In this document: positions 40,916 to 51,976 of the stretch, in pieces
How the letters are laid out: each line of letters opens with the position of its first letter
How positions within the stretch are numbered: position 1 is the first letter of the stretch
From: Corticium candelabrum
Taxonomy: Eukaryota > Porifera > Homoscleromorpha > Homosclerophorida > Plakinidae
Direction: 5' to 3'
Length of the DNA stretch: 64,000 nucleotides
Assembly (NCBI RefSeq): GCF_963422355.1
Contig: NC_085097.1
Coordinates: 1,032,501-1,096,500 of the forward strand
Made by a program: the position numbers and the translations under genes
The notes under the pieces: generated by a model
Seen by the model: only the letters and a program-made list of their open reading frames with translations
What the model was told of the DNA's origin: nothing
Database searches by the model: none

Positions 40916-41396
40916 ATAGGCTTCTAACATTATTTCTCTTGCTTTTTAACTAATGGTATATCATTCACGAGCACAGAATAGAGAATTATTGGAAAGGATA
41001 TTGTGAAAGAAGCCATCAAATCAACGTAAGTTTTGTTCTAGAGAAGACCTGTCGCGAGCGCAAAAATGCCTTGTTTTCTTGGTTGGGACATTTTCATTTC
41101 TACTTTTACACATCATTAGCTTCTAACATTATTCTACAGCGGTACAAACAGTCAAACCTTATTCATCCTGATAACTGCAACGAGACCATAGGCGCATAGA
41201 GGGAAGGGGTTCTGGGGGTCAGGACCCCGCCTCTTCAACGACATGCCACAGCAGCCGAAATATTGTTTGTTGTGTTATTACGCAAACGTACCTTAATGTT
41301 TTGATGGATGGTTAATTCGTTTAATTCTAAACTTATAATTATCTAATGAATATGCTAGGAAATTAACCCTAATACAGATTGAAGTGGGCTTGCTGG
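40916..41396. other. Spacer between elements C and D
   Basis: About 480 bp AT-rich sequence with no gene; it ends with CTGG, the target duplication of element D. Confidence 0.6.
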
Positions 41397-41481
41397 TGTA
41401 ACGGTAGAAGTACTGTTAGACATATTCGCGCTCAAAGTCCAACTCAACACTGACTCCCGTATAACATCGCATACCCTTACA
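41397..41481 (-). repeat. Element D 3' LTR (85 bp)
   Basis: Minus strand TGTAAGGGTATGCGATGTTA to TTCTACCGTTACA. Confidence 0.9.
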
Positions 41482-41592
41482 CTACTCCCCTTAAATGAGA
41501 GCTGGTCCAGACGTCTCTCATTGGTACTCTAGACTAATAAGTACAACGCAACGGTATAACTCAACTCAATCTGTCCATAATAATTAACTACG

Positions 41593-43206
41593 TTAAGTCA
41601 TATCCGTGGCTATGATATAGTCGTCGAGACGTATTGACATTCTGGACTGGCGTCGTAGGCGATCCACATTGTGTCGTTCGCACAGTTGTTGTTCGTCATC
41701 GGTAGATGGTGTCGCTTCGTCCGCAGTCGTCCACTCGGATTCGCTCTGGTTCTCTTGCGCCTTATCAACGCTGGTAGGTGGTGAGCTTGTAGGTGGACTG
41801 CGTGGCGGCGTGTTTCCGGGAGGCACTGGTGGACGACAATGTGTATACGGCTTCATACGGTTGTAGTGAGCGATGTTTTCCTTTCTGCCGCCTAGCTTAC
41901 GAATGACATAAGTGACCTCTGAGCAACGCTTTACAATAACATAAAGTCCTGTTCAACACGGCGTTAGTGTATGTGCCTTGCCGCGGGGAACACGTGGCTG
42001 GTAGAGCCATACGTGGTCGCCAGGGCCGTATGGCGTGTGGTGTGTGTTCTGGTTGTACCGCGTTTGTTGATTAAAGGTGGCGATATTAAGATGGTCTGCG
42101 ACGCGGTCATATAGTTCTTGTGTGCACTGTAATGTATCTGTCGGTCGGGGATGTGAAGAGGGACCGTTTCGTTCTTGTGATTGCTGTACATCTGCTTTCG
42201 GTGTTGATTGGAGGTGGTCCGCCAAGGAATAGGTCATTGTGCGAGCTCCCTGTTTAAAAATGACACGAAACGGAGACGCATTAATCGTGTCATGCTTGGC
42301 AGAGTTGTATGCCAACTGCACGTCTGGTAGCTGATCTGTCCAGTCGGTTTGAGATTGGTGAACGACTTTTGCCAGAGCTGTTCCTATAGAACGGTTCAGC
42401 CGTTCAACTGAGCTATTAGCTTGCTGGTGGTAGGCTGAAGAGACAGTGTGCCGGATCCCATACTTAGCACACAATTCGTTAAACGTCGTGCTCGTATAAC
42501 AAGCACCTTGGTCGGAATGGATGGTACGCGGGATGCCGTAGTGTCCGATCCACTCTCTCAATTTGGTGCTAACGGTGTGGGCCGACGCGGTTGTAATGGG
42601 TGTCATTTTCGCGTATTTGCTGAAAGCATCTTGGAAGACTAGAATGTAGCGGTATCCGTCTGGGGACAGTGGCAATGGCCCTTTAATATCTGTCTCCACG
42701 ATATCGAACAGACGAGAAGGGCGAGGGCGTTGGCAAAGCGGAGCTTTAACTGCAGCAGTCGGATGATTGCGTTCTCCGCAACGGTGGAACTGCTGGGTAT
42801 ATGCAGCAACATCCTGGCAAACTGTAGGCCACTAGAAACGGGCGAGTAGTCTTTCGAGGGTTTTGTTGGCTCCCTGGTGTCCTGCCGTAGGGTCATCGTG
42901 CGCCACTTGTGAGACTCGTGGTACAAGCGAGAGTGGTACGACCAACTGTCTCGAGTAGTGCGCCTTGCGCCAAACGATGTCTTCTGCAAGATAAAGATCA
43001 TGTCGCAGAAAACTATTCACACTAGGGAATGCGTTGACTGACGGAGGACGACGAGACTTGAGCAGCCTGATGACTACCGCGATGTCAGAATCTGCCGCTT
43101 GTGCAGTCCCAATGCTGTCTTCCAAAAATTGCGATGACTTGTCATGACTTGTCGTGACGTTGGCAATTGTGTCAATGGGTTCCTTTGCAAAACCCAAACG
43201 GCTCAA
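41593..43206 (-). pseudogene. Element D integrase and C-terminal tail
   Basis: Zinc module begins AGHQGANKTLERLLARF near 42890. The core in one open frame (42699-41953) has ETDIKGPLPLS (first Asp), IHSDQGACYTS (second Asp) and SSVERLNRS (Glu), so the D,D-E triad is complete. A YGPGDHVWLYQPR motif (GPY/F-type) follows. A stop separates the Pro-rich tail (41856-41593). Joins between zinc module and core are frameshifted. Confidence 0.85.
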
Positions 43207-43660
43207 AGCATCTGCGACGCAATTGTACGTACCTTCAACGTACTGAATGCTGAAATCATACAGCTGTAGTTCCGCAAGCCATCGGGCGCGTCTACCCCAA
43301 GGATCTCGGGGACTGGAAAATATTGCAGTGGTTTGTGGTCAGTACGTGGCACAAACTGCCTTCCAAACAGGAGGTGGCGAAAGTGCCGAATAGCTGATAT
43401 TATAGCGAGCAATTCGCGGTCGTATGTCGCGTAATTCCGTTCCGTTTTAGTCATAGCTCTGCTAAAAGGCGACAGAATGTGTCCCTCCGTGTGTCTCCTG
43501 AGAGAGTTCCGCTCCCAGACCAACGGTAGAGGCATCCGTTGTCAGAATGAGAGTGCCGAATGGACGAATATGACTTAGCAACGGTGACTTCATCAATTGT
43601 AGTTTTAATGTTTCGAACGCAGTTTGGTACTCGTGCGTCCAATTGAATGCTACTCCCGCC
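43203..43660 (-). pseudogene. Element D RNase H
   Basis: Motifs LILTTDASTVGLGAELSQ, ERNYATYDRELLAIISAIRH and DHKPLQYF in two frames; typical RNase H order before integrase. Confidence 0.82.
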
Positions 43661-45152
43661 TGTGTTAGTTTTGTGTGAGGGCAGCTGTTGTGGCGTAGTT
43701 CATAATAAACTTTCTGTACCATCCACTCGCCCCGAGAAAGAGTTTTGACTTCGGTAGGTGTGGATGGAACGGGCAACCTGCTGATGGCGTCCAGTTTAGT
43801 GCTGGATGGTTGTATCCCCTCGGCGCTAAGTTTGTGTCCACAGAAGATGACTTCCGTCGTAGCGAACTGCATTTATGTGCTTTGATGCGGAGACCGTGGG
43901 CCAAAAGATTTTTGAACGTGGCCTTGAGGCGTTCCAGATGAGAGTCGAACGTCTCAGAAATAACGCAAATGTCGTCCATATAGAGCGCCAACTGCGTTGG
44001 CGACATATCTCCGAGAACACGGGCCATCAGCCTACGAATGGTCGCGGGCGCTCCTTTCAACCCGAACGGCATCCAAGCAAATTCCCAAAGACCGGATGAA
44101 GTACGGAAAGCGGTTTTCTCTCTGTCGGCCTCAACGACTGGTATCTGGTGATAGCCTTATGCAAGATCAATTGTGCTAAAGTATCGCGCGCCAGCCATGT
44201 TTTCAATAACGTCCAATATGTTGCCCGTGGGAAACGCATCGCTCTTGGTACGTGCGTTTAATTGGCGATAGTCAATGCAGAGACGCATAATCCCGTCCTT
44301 CTTCTTTACGGGACAAATTGGAGCCGCGTATGAGGACGTTGAAGGTCTGATAACACCGTTATTCCGTAACCTTTGAACTTCCCTTTCAATCTCATGTCTC
44401 CACCCGCTAGGAGTGCGCCGGTATCTAGAAGCCACTGGTGTGTCAGCTGTCAGCTTAATTGTGTGCTCAATGGTAGACGTTCGACCTTCGTTGCCATCGT
44501 AAGCAAACACGGTCTGATACTTGCAAAGCAAATGTTGTAGTCGTCTTGATTGCTCATGTGAGAGATGATTTCCGGTCGTGATCTTGTCAACGTCTGGCGG
44601 TCCAGTGGTTTCGTTGGTAGATGTGGTTGCCTCTGTAAACTGTGCTAAGCTCTGGTTTTTGTGGATGCGTACTGTTTCTTCTGACAAGTTGAAAACCTTG
44701 ACTGGGACGTGTGGTGATGGTCCCCCAATGGCAAGCGTACAGCATCCTACAAGGCCGTGGGAGGCCGGCAACAGCTCTGTTACTTCCACTACACCTGTGT
44801 ATGTCTCGCCTGGACGTAGACCTGAGCAGTGAACCTTGCCCCAAACAGTGTATTCTTGGCCAGGAGCAATGTATTCATCAGTGGTAGCATACACTTTCCT
44901 GAACCTGACCTGTTGGATCTGCGAGCGTGATCGTTCAGGAGGGCGAAGCCATTCACATTCAGGTATGGCATGACCGTCAATGAGCAACTGTCTCGTGTCA
45001 GTTTGTAAGTCCAGATGAGATAACGTATCGAGTCCTAGAATTCCCTCCGAAATACCTGGCACAACGTAGAATTGCGCTGAAATATCTCGTGGTCCAAGAC
45101 GTATTCTACAGGTAACCGTGCCTTCGCAGCGGATGCTAGACCTATCAACCAT
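43661..45152 (-). pseudogene. Element D protease C-terminal part and reverse transcriptase
   Basis: A 331-codon frame (45152-44157) carries the protease end GILGLDTLSHLDL, a linker, GVIRPSTSSYAAPICPVKKK and LCIDYRQLNARTKSDAFP. A stop follows FSTIDLA at 44154. The palm continues at 44072 with MPFGLKGAPATIRRLMARVL and the polymerase box YMDDICV. Broken frames prevent a single polyprotein. Confidence 0.85.
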
Positions 45153-45161
45153 GACCGGTTG

Positions 45162-45380
45162 TCAGGACAATTGCCGGTTAATCTTGCCTTTAATATTGGA
45201 GGCGAGCAACACGGGAATAAGACCAATTTCTGCCCCCGTGTCAACGAGGAAAGGGTGATAATTTAGCCCACCAAGCTGAACATCAACACGAAGAAGTCCG
45301 TGCTTTTCAACTGCTAGTGCCATAACCCAGCCTTTTCCGAAGTGAGGCCTGGATGGTTGGTTGGTTAGCTGTACAGTCAC
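45162..45380 (-). pseudogene. Element D protease active site
   Basis: PFLVDTGAEIGLIPVLLA: intact DTGA aspartic protease motif after a GGLNYHPF strand. Confidence 0.82.
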
Positions 45381-46300
45381 GTGCTTAGTGCCCTGGTTTC
45401 AAACAGCGGTAGCAATGGTCGCGATAAGGGCAGAACTTTCTCGTGTGGTTGTCTTCACCGCAGATGGAGCATTCGTGGAAATGCGTGATTGCATTTTTGG
45501 ACCGCTATTTGAATAGCCAGAATACCTGCCTCTTGACGGAGCTGTTTTGTGTCGTACTACCTGCACGTGGCTGGTTTTCATCTCGCTGGTGCCGTCGTCG
45601 TGATCAGTCATCAAATGATAGATTTGCTCTGCAATCTGATCTACTAAAGACGGGCTAGCGTGAGATGCATCCGGGTCTGTAACCGTTGCCTGGGCAACGC
45701 GTGCAGTCTGCGGTGTCGTGCTACCCACCCCAGCCAGTTGTAATCGTACGACTTCTGCGGCTAGGTCTTGAACCTTCTTGGTTGTAGTTTGCGGGTCTCG
45801 TCGTAGGGCCTCACGTAGCTCCGGTGGTAGTTCTTTCAAAAAACAATCCCTCGCTATGGTATCGAGCGCATCCGCGTCAAATCCGGGATATGCCAGTTTA
45901 GCAAGGCAGCAAATATCATGTGCAAATGAAGCTGGAGACTCACCTGCGCGCCAAGATCGTCCTGTAAGCGCGTGGATAGCGGTATCTCGATCTCTCTCTG
46001 CTTTGACAAACTCCTGCTTGAGCTCGTCTGCAACCACTGCTGAATCTCTTTGTTGTTTTTTGCTCATGCGCGCATAGCACTCGAAAGCTGTTCATCTAGG
46101 CGTGATGCCATGGCCAGAGCTTTCTTTTCCCCGCTGTAACCTTTCAAGGTGGCCCGCACGTCTACTTTCTTTAACCACACCGCTGGGTTCCCTTCTCCTG
46201 TGTAGGTGCGAGGCGTGTTAACTTTGATTCCACTCCTGTCACCAGCTGTAACGGTAGAAGTACTGTTAGACATGTTCACGCTCAAAGTCCAACTCAACAC
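45381..46300 (-). pseudogene. Element D gag
   Basis: An ATG at 46273-46271 inside the LTR opens MSNSTSTVTAGDRSG, whose codons run across the PBS into gag (TPRTYTGEGNPAVWL). A frameshift near 46065 passes to a 222-codon frame with FAHDICCLAKLAYPGFDADA and FLKELPPELREAL (capsid). Two CCHC knuckles near 45470-45390, CSICGEDNHTRKFC and CYRCLKPGH, lie in another frame, the second broken by a stop. Confidence 0.82.
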
Positions 46301-46332
46301 TGACTCCCCGTATAACCTCGCATACCCTTACA
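46247..46332 (-). repeat. Element D 5' LTR (86 bp)
   Basis: Minus strand TGTAAGGGTATGCGAGGTTA to TTCTACCGTTACA, next to the PBS-like sequence. Confidence 0.9.
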
Positions 46333-46360
46333 CTGGTTCCGTAGGTCCTAGACAGGTTTA

Positions 46361-46814
46361 CCATATTTCCGCGAATAGATAGTGAGTGGCCCATGCCCAA
46401 ATTGTGCTCAAATATTGCCCTTTGGCGAGCCTAGGCAAAATAATAATTTCCCATGCTTGATTAGTGTCTTACTATTAAACCCAGTTTTATTCATGCGTGC
46501 AATCAACTTGTGTACGTTTAAGATGAAAGGAACACCCAAATAAAACCACCGAGTGACGATGAAGATTCAATGTATGCAACAGACGATGAATACTACTCAA
46601 GTGAAAGCGAAAGTATCCAGGGGTAACTGTAACTAGGTAGTTTGTTTGTGTAGTGTTATACTAGACAAACAAAAACAATGCAGCAGTCTCTGTGCTTGCG
46701 AAATAATAATGTCCATGCATGCTCGCGAATTGTGCACCATTGTTCAAATAATGCCTCATGTTTCAGAATTACTATAGGAATAGTACACCGTGGGCTCTAT
46801 TCGCGGAAATACAG
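46361..46814. mobile_element. 454-bp TA-flanked MITE candidate
   Basis: Ends CCATATTTCCGCGAATAGA and TCTATTCGCGGAAATACAG are inverted repeats with two mismatches. TA lies outside each end (46359-46360, 46815-46816). A short acidic residual frame (DDEDSMYATDDEYYSSESES) is inside. Tc1/mariner-type target site. Confidence 0.6.
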
Positions 46815-46966
46815 TATCTGCTATGGGGTGTGGCTAATGATACCAGTGGACCCCCTATAAATTCTGTATCCACACCTGGAGACTCTAAAAGAAAGCGCCT
46901 TTTTGCTAGTGGGCTGGGGATACATTTTATTCGACGCACGTGACCCGAATAATGTCGACGCATGCG

Positions 46967-46974
46967 TATAAATA
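46967..46974 (+). promoter_or_regulatory. TATA box candidate for the ankyrin gene
   Basis: TATAAATA about 105 bp before the ATG at 47079. Transcription start is not known. Confidence 0.4.
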
Positions 46975-47078
46975 ACAAGGCGTATTCGAAGCTCTTATTT
47001 ACGACTGTTAAACTGTAATCTGTATCTAGAGACTTGTTCTAATCGATATTGATCTAACGAGCGAGACAGCCATTAGTC

Positions 47079-47177
47079 ATGGAAAGGAGACTGGTGTCAG
47101 CTGTAAGGAACAACGATGTTGATGAGATTCAAAGACTCATGGAGTTAGGGACATCACCTGATGCGTTGGATGCCTCT
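47079..47177 (+). CDS. Ankyrin gene exon 1
   Basis: MERRLVSAVRNNDVDEIQRL then MELGTSPDALDAS: start and first (capping) repeat. Donor GTATGC. Confidence 0.85.
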
Positions 47178-48547
47178 GTATGCTATTTAATTGCATGTGC
47201 AACTTTTATTGTAGTTTATTAATAGCAACTCACTCTATTGCAGAGACTTCCTGTACTCGTTGCAGCTTGTGAAGAAGGCTTCACGTCTGTAGTTTGTACC
47301 TTATTAAGGAACGGATCAAATGTGAACAAGCGTGCTAGATATGTAAGTTCTAAGAATGAATGAATGAATGTGGGCAAAACATCAATTGGCCAGGAAACTG
47401 TTAGCCTGCCAGCTGGACGGTTTTTTGGTTTTAGGTAAATCGTAGTAGGGGCTCTTGGCCCTGGTTAGTTTATTTTAGACATTTATCTGTTGTGATGGCA
47501 ATATCTCTCAAATATATATGAATGAATGAAAGAATTGCCTTGAACACGTCATTAGAACTTAGTAGAGAATTTGAGAATCTTTACTGTTGTTGTAATATAT
47601 ATGACCCTAGTGTAGCCAGAGTTTGCTGTGAATGAATCCAGTGTGTTTATGTATTTATGAATGAATTAATGATCAATCTTTGAGGTTTAAGATAACTGTA
47701 CATTTTTAGAATAATAGATATAAATAGAGGGCAGTTTGTCTTGGACACTATTACCATAGAAACTTTGCTGTTGTGATGTATTGATTGCAATATTCTGAAT
47801 AGATAATATATGAATGAATGAAGACTGATATTCAATGGTGTGATAAATGAAATTTTTATAGAACAGATATTAAATTGAATACAAATATTATACAATTGTT
47901 GTTATTGCAGGGCGACACTGCTTTAATGAGAGCAGCAGATCGTGGTGATGATTCAATAACTCTTATGTTATTATCAGCTAATGCTGATGTTAATCTGAAA
48001 AATATGGTGAGGATTTGTAGTTGCTGTTGTATGTGTTGATGTGATGTGTTGATGTGATGTGTTTTATGATTATGTAGTAAGGATCTGTTAGTATTTTTAT
48101 TGTTAATTTTGACTTCAACAACAACTTTATTATTATACATACAGCAGAAATTCGCTTAGAAACATTAGCTAGAGTCAATATATAACGTGTCTAGCTGTAC
48201 TTGCTATTTGCTTAAAAGATATCAATTCTGTCCATGCTATATTTATTAGTAAATTAATGGAAAGTGTTAAAATGATAACAAAATTTTGTAGAAATTACTA
48301 TATACATTTTGTTTTGATTAGATAATATGCTTAATTAAGTTCTTTGTCAGTTTGTATGTTTCTGTATTTGTTTAGATGTTTTTGTTTTGGTGTATTTGTT
48401 TTAGCATCTTTCTGTTTGTCTTTTTGTGTCTGTTTGTCTGTCTGTTTGTTTGTGTTTATGTTTGTATTTCGGTATGTTTGTCTGTCTTCCATATCTAGTA
48501 CATACATCTTGACTGAGAAAACTTTACTGCACACTAGATATTCCCCA

Positions 48548-48632
<85 letters not shown>

Positions 48633-49868
48633 ACGAACCTGAATTTCTGCCTTACCCGCTATGAGTTTAGGCCTTGCAGAATATTGCTAAGCTGAGTGAT
48701 TATGTGGATCTTTTATAGGTAAAATCAATGATTTTAAGTTCTTCTGAACTAGATCTACCCAGCGATGTCGAGTGCTGTCCATTTATGATTAAGAGGTCTA
48801 CTGCGTAGAAACTGTTTTTGGGAGTGGTTGTTTAATTAACATTCTTACGTCTCCCAACCACTGAACTCATCTTTAAATTCTTGATTCTATGTGATCTTCA
48901 TTTACTATGGCCAAACTTTTCTTGGCTATTTTATGCCATCTAGACATTCCAAGAATCGTTCTAGTACATCTCATGTGAAATGTTGTCAGCTTGCGAACGT
49001 TTGCTTAATGTACGGGCAAGTTTCAAAGCCATACAACAAAATGGCAGAAAAACATAGTTTGGAAGACTTTTAGTGTGATGGCTAGCGCTCTAGAAAATTT
49101 TTTATTTGGAAACACTCGTTGCCACCAACAATTGCATGCTGTACTGGCTTCAACAATTCTACTTTTTTCTCACAACATCCTACAGACTTTTGAACGCGAA
49201 AATACCCATGCATATCATGGATTTCAAAACTCATCAACATTCTGTAAGTTGCCATCAATGGAGATGTGAATTTGCTTGTTGCTCACACTAAGAACTATAG
49301 TGTTTTTAACGCTAATACACATGCATACCTCGGCCACTTGACACAAGCTTTATGCAAAGGCTACGATGAAACCTTGCAATAGCAGCTAAGCCATCTGCAT
49401 GCATTCCTTCTTTATCCTAGTATGACGTATTGCACGAGATCGATAATTCATACACACGGGGAAAACCGCAAACATCAGAAGCTGACAATTTCTTAGTCTC
49501 TTGTGGCCTGCTCAGGAGAAACGTTGGGCATGTGCTAGCAATCTTCTAAAGCTGGCCAGGTACTGTGTACTCACAAGAGCATGGGCTTGTGAAGCCAACT
49601 GTGGTGTGAACACTCGAAGTCTTACCTGAACCTCAGTGGCTGATGCTATAATTATGTCACAGCCGATGGCTGCTACGGCCCCAGAACCAGGTACTCATTG
49701 TACTCGTAAGTCGAGAAAAGCAGTTGTGTGTAAGTTTCTTTCTTAATTAAATTATGCTACGGCTCGATCACCATCACTGTGATTTAGACTTGCAACCCTG
49801 TAAGGTTCTGGATGTACTCATTCTATAGGATGACTTTATAACCAATTGAGCTACAGAACTATACGCGT

Positions 49869-49943
<75 letters not shown>

Positions 49944-51598
49944 GACACACATTACAGTAAACAGAAGAACTGTGGTTCTAGTCTCTGAATAATGATAGCT
50001 GTCTACTGAGAGCTGAAGTCTTCACTCTGTCTGTCTGTCTGTCTGTCTGTCAGTTCATTTGCGTGTACAGTTATTGTAAACATGATCACTGTACTACTCA
50101 TGATACTGACTATAAATAAAGTAACCATGGAGTGGCAATCTATAAACGTGAGAGCAACAGGACTTATAAGGCTGCTCTATCAGTCTAATGCACATAAAAT
50201 TGTCTGTCTGTCTGTCTGCTTCTGTGTCTGTCGGCTGTTTCTCTTTTTTGATATATTTTTATATATGAAGCTACTCATTACAAAATCTCGTTTCAATTCT
50301 GCTGTCAGTCAATCGCTGTGAGTGGCAGTGACTTGCAGGAAGTCAGGCAGTGACTTGCAGGAAGTCACCGCGAATTGGCTATGAAAATTTGCGATGCCTG
50401 AATCCGCTGTGAGTCGTCGTGGAGTTACCGCGGATTCGCTGTCATTCTTGGCAGTCGAGTTGACGTACCTCGCCAAAAATTGCTACCAAATTTTGCGGTG
50501 ACTTTTTGTTATGGGTAGGTACTACTTCTGTCTGTCTTTCTGTCTGTCTCTCTGTATATATGTATGTATGTATGTATATATAAGATATATATTACTTCTA
50601 AGCTGCTCTACATCCAAATATGAGCTAGTGTACTGTCCACTTACAAGAAAAAAGGAAGAAACTAAACAGAGCACTATATAGGAGATAAGAGTTATAGATT
50701 AGTACAACAGATAAACAAAGAGGCCTGAAGAGTGCTGAAATAGGGTTGAAATGCGGCATGCTCCAGAATCCTGTCTGAGTTCATCTGCTAGAAACAACAT
50801 GAGGAAGAAGAAGTATATACCAGAGAAAAAACAACATGGAAGTGAATGCAGAAGAGGAAGAAGGCCTGAAGAGCATGGAAAGAAGGGTGATTGTGCGACA
50901 AACTTCAGGATCTTGCCCAACTGCACCATTTGCCACAATGACAGAGAGAAGTCTCCACATCAAAAGAAAAGAAGAAAGGTTGAACTTGAACAATGCAGAA
51001 GATGCAAAATTGAAGAACGCTGAAGAAGGGGTGAAAGGGCGGCAACATCCAATATTCCATAGGACTGCAATGAACAGAGGTAAAAAGAAAAGAATCTAAG
51101 AAAGAGAAATCAGAAGAAGCAAACCAGATGAGCAAAGAAACTTGATGGCGCTGGGTACGTGTGGAAGATGCGACAAGTTTCAGGATTTTGACCAACTGTC
51201 CTGCTTGATGACAAATGAGACAGCAAGAAATAAGTAGAGTCGTCACGAACAGCCAAGCCTTTGAAACAATACAGTTGTAAACCAGAACATGCAGAGCGTT
51301 GGATGCAGGGTGATGATGCGGCAAACTCCATGTTCCCATTGACCTGTATACTTCAACGGACAAACAAAATACGGACAATAAGATTACGACGAATTGACAG
51401 ATGCCCACACAAGAACAAAGCCAATGAAAAAAACGTTCATTCCTCAAATGGGGTTCCATCACCAGAACAAGGACTGACGCAGACATTCAGAGTGGGAAAA
51501 GCCACAATGGCAGTCTCAAAGATAATAAACTTCTCTTCTTTTGTTTCTTCAGCAATTGACGGCTGCAACAATTCTCGCGGCAATGCCAGCCGTACATC

Positions 51599-51655
<57 letters not shown>

Positions 51656-51903
51656 TGATCTGCTTGTCTGTTTGTTGTAAATTACGTTGTTTTTAGTTTT
51701 ACCAACCATACATGTGCACTGTATTTGTTTTTTTATTTTGTAGATATATTTGTTTGCTTTCTGTCTGGTTGTTTGTATTTGGTTTGGTTTGTCATTCTGT
51801 CACTGAATGAACAAATTGAATTGTCTGTTAATTGTCTGTTAATTGTCTTTCGTTGTGTCTAGTTCTTTAGCGGTGTGCTTGTAAGTCAGACTGTCGGTCG
51901 GTC

Positions 51904-51976
<73 letters not shown>

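Larger units (their letters stand above)
41397..46332 (-). mobile_element. Ty3/gypsy element D, full length with 85-bp LTRs
   Basis: Two very short LTRs (41397-41481 and 46247-46332) with about four differences. Target duplication CTGG at 41393-41396 and 46333-46336. PBS-like TGGTGACAGGAGTGG two bases inside the 5' LTR; purine-rich AAGGGGAGTAG before the 3' LTR. Gag, protease, RT, RNase H and integrase follow in order on the minus strand. Frameshift in gag, stop after the RT fingers and other breaks make it inactive. Confidence 0.92.

Noticed and set aside
44578..46077. Plus-strand frames of 71-99 codons
   Set aside because: Antisense shadows of element D.
47343..47860. Repeated GAATGAATG words as a CRISPR-like or regulatory array
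   Set aside because: Spacing and flanks are irregular and the host is a eukaryote; a decayed tandem repeat is enough.
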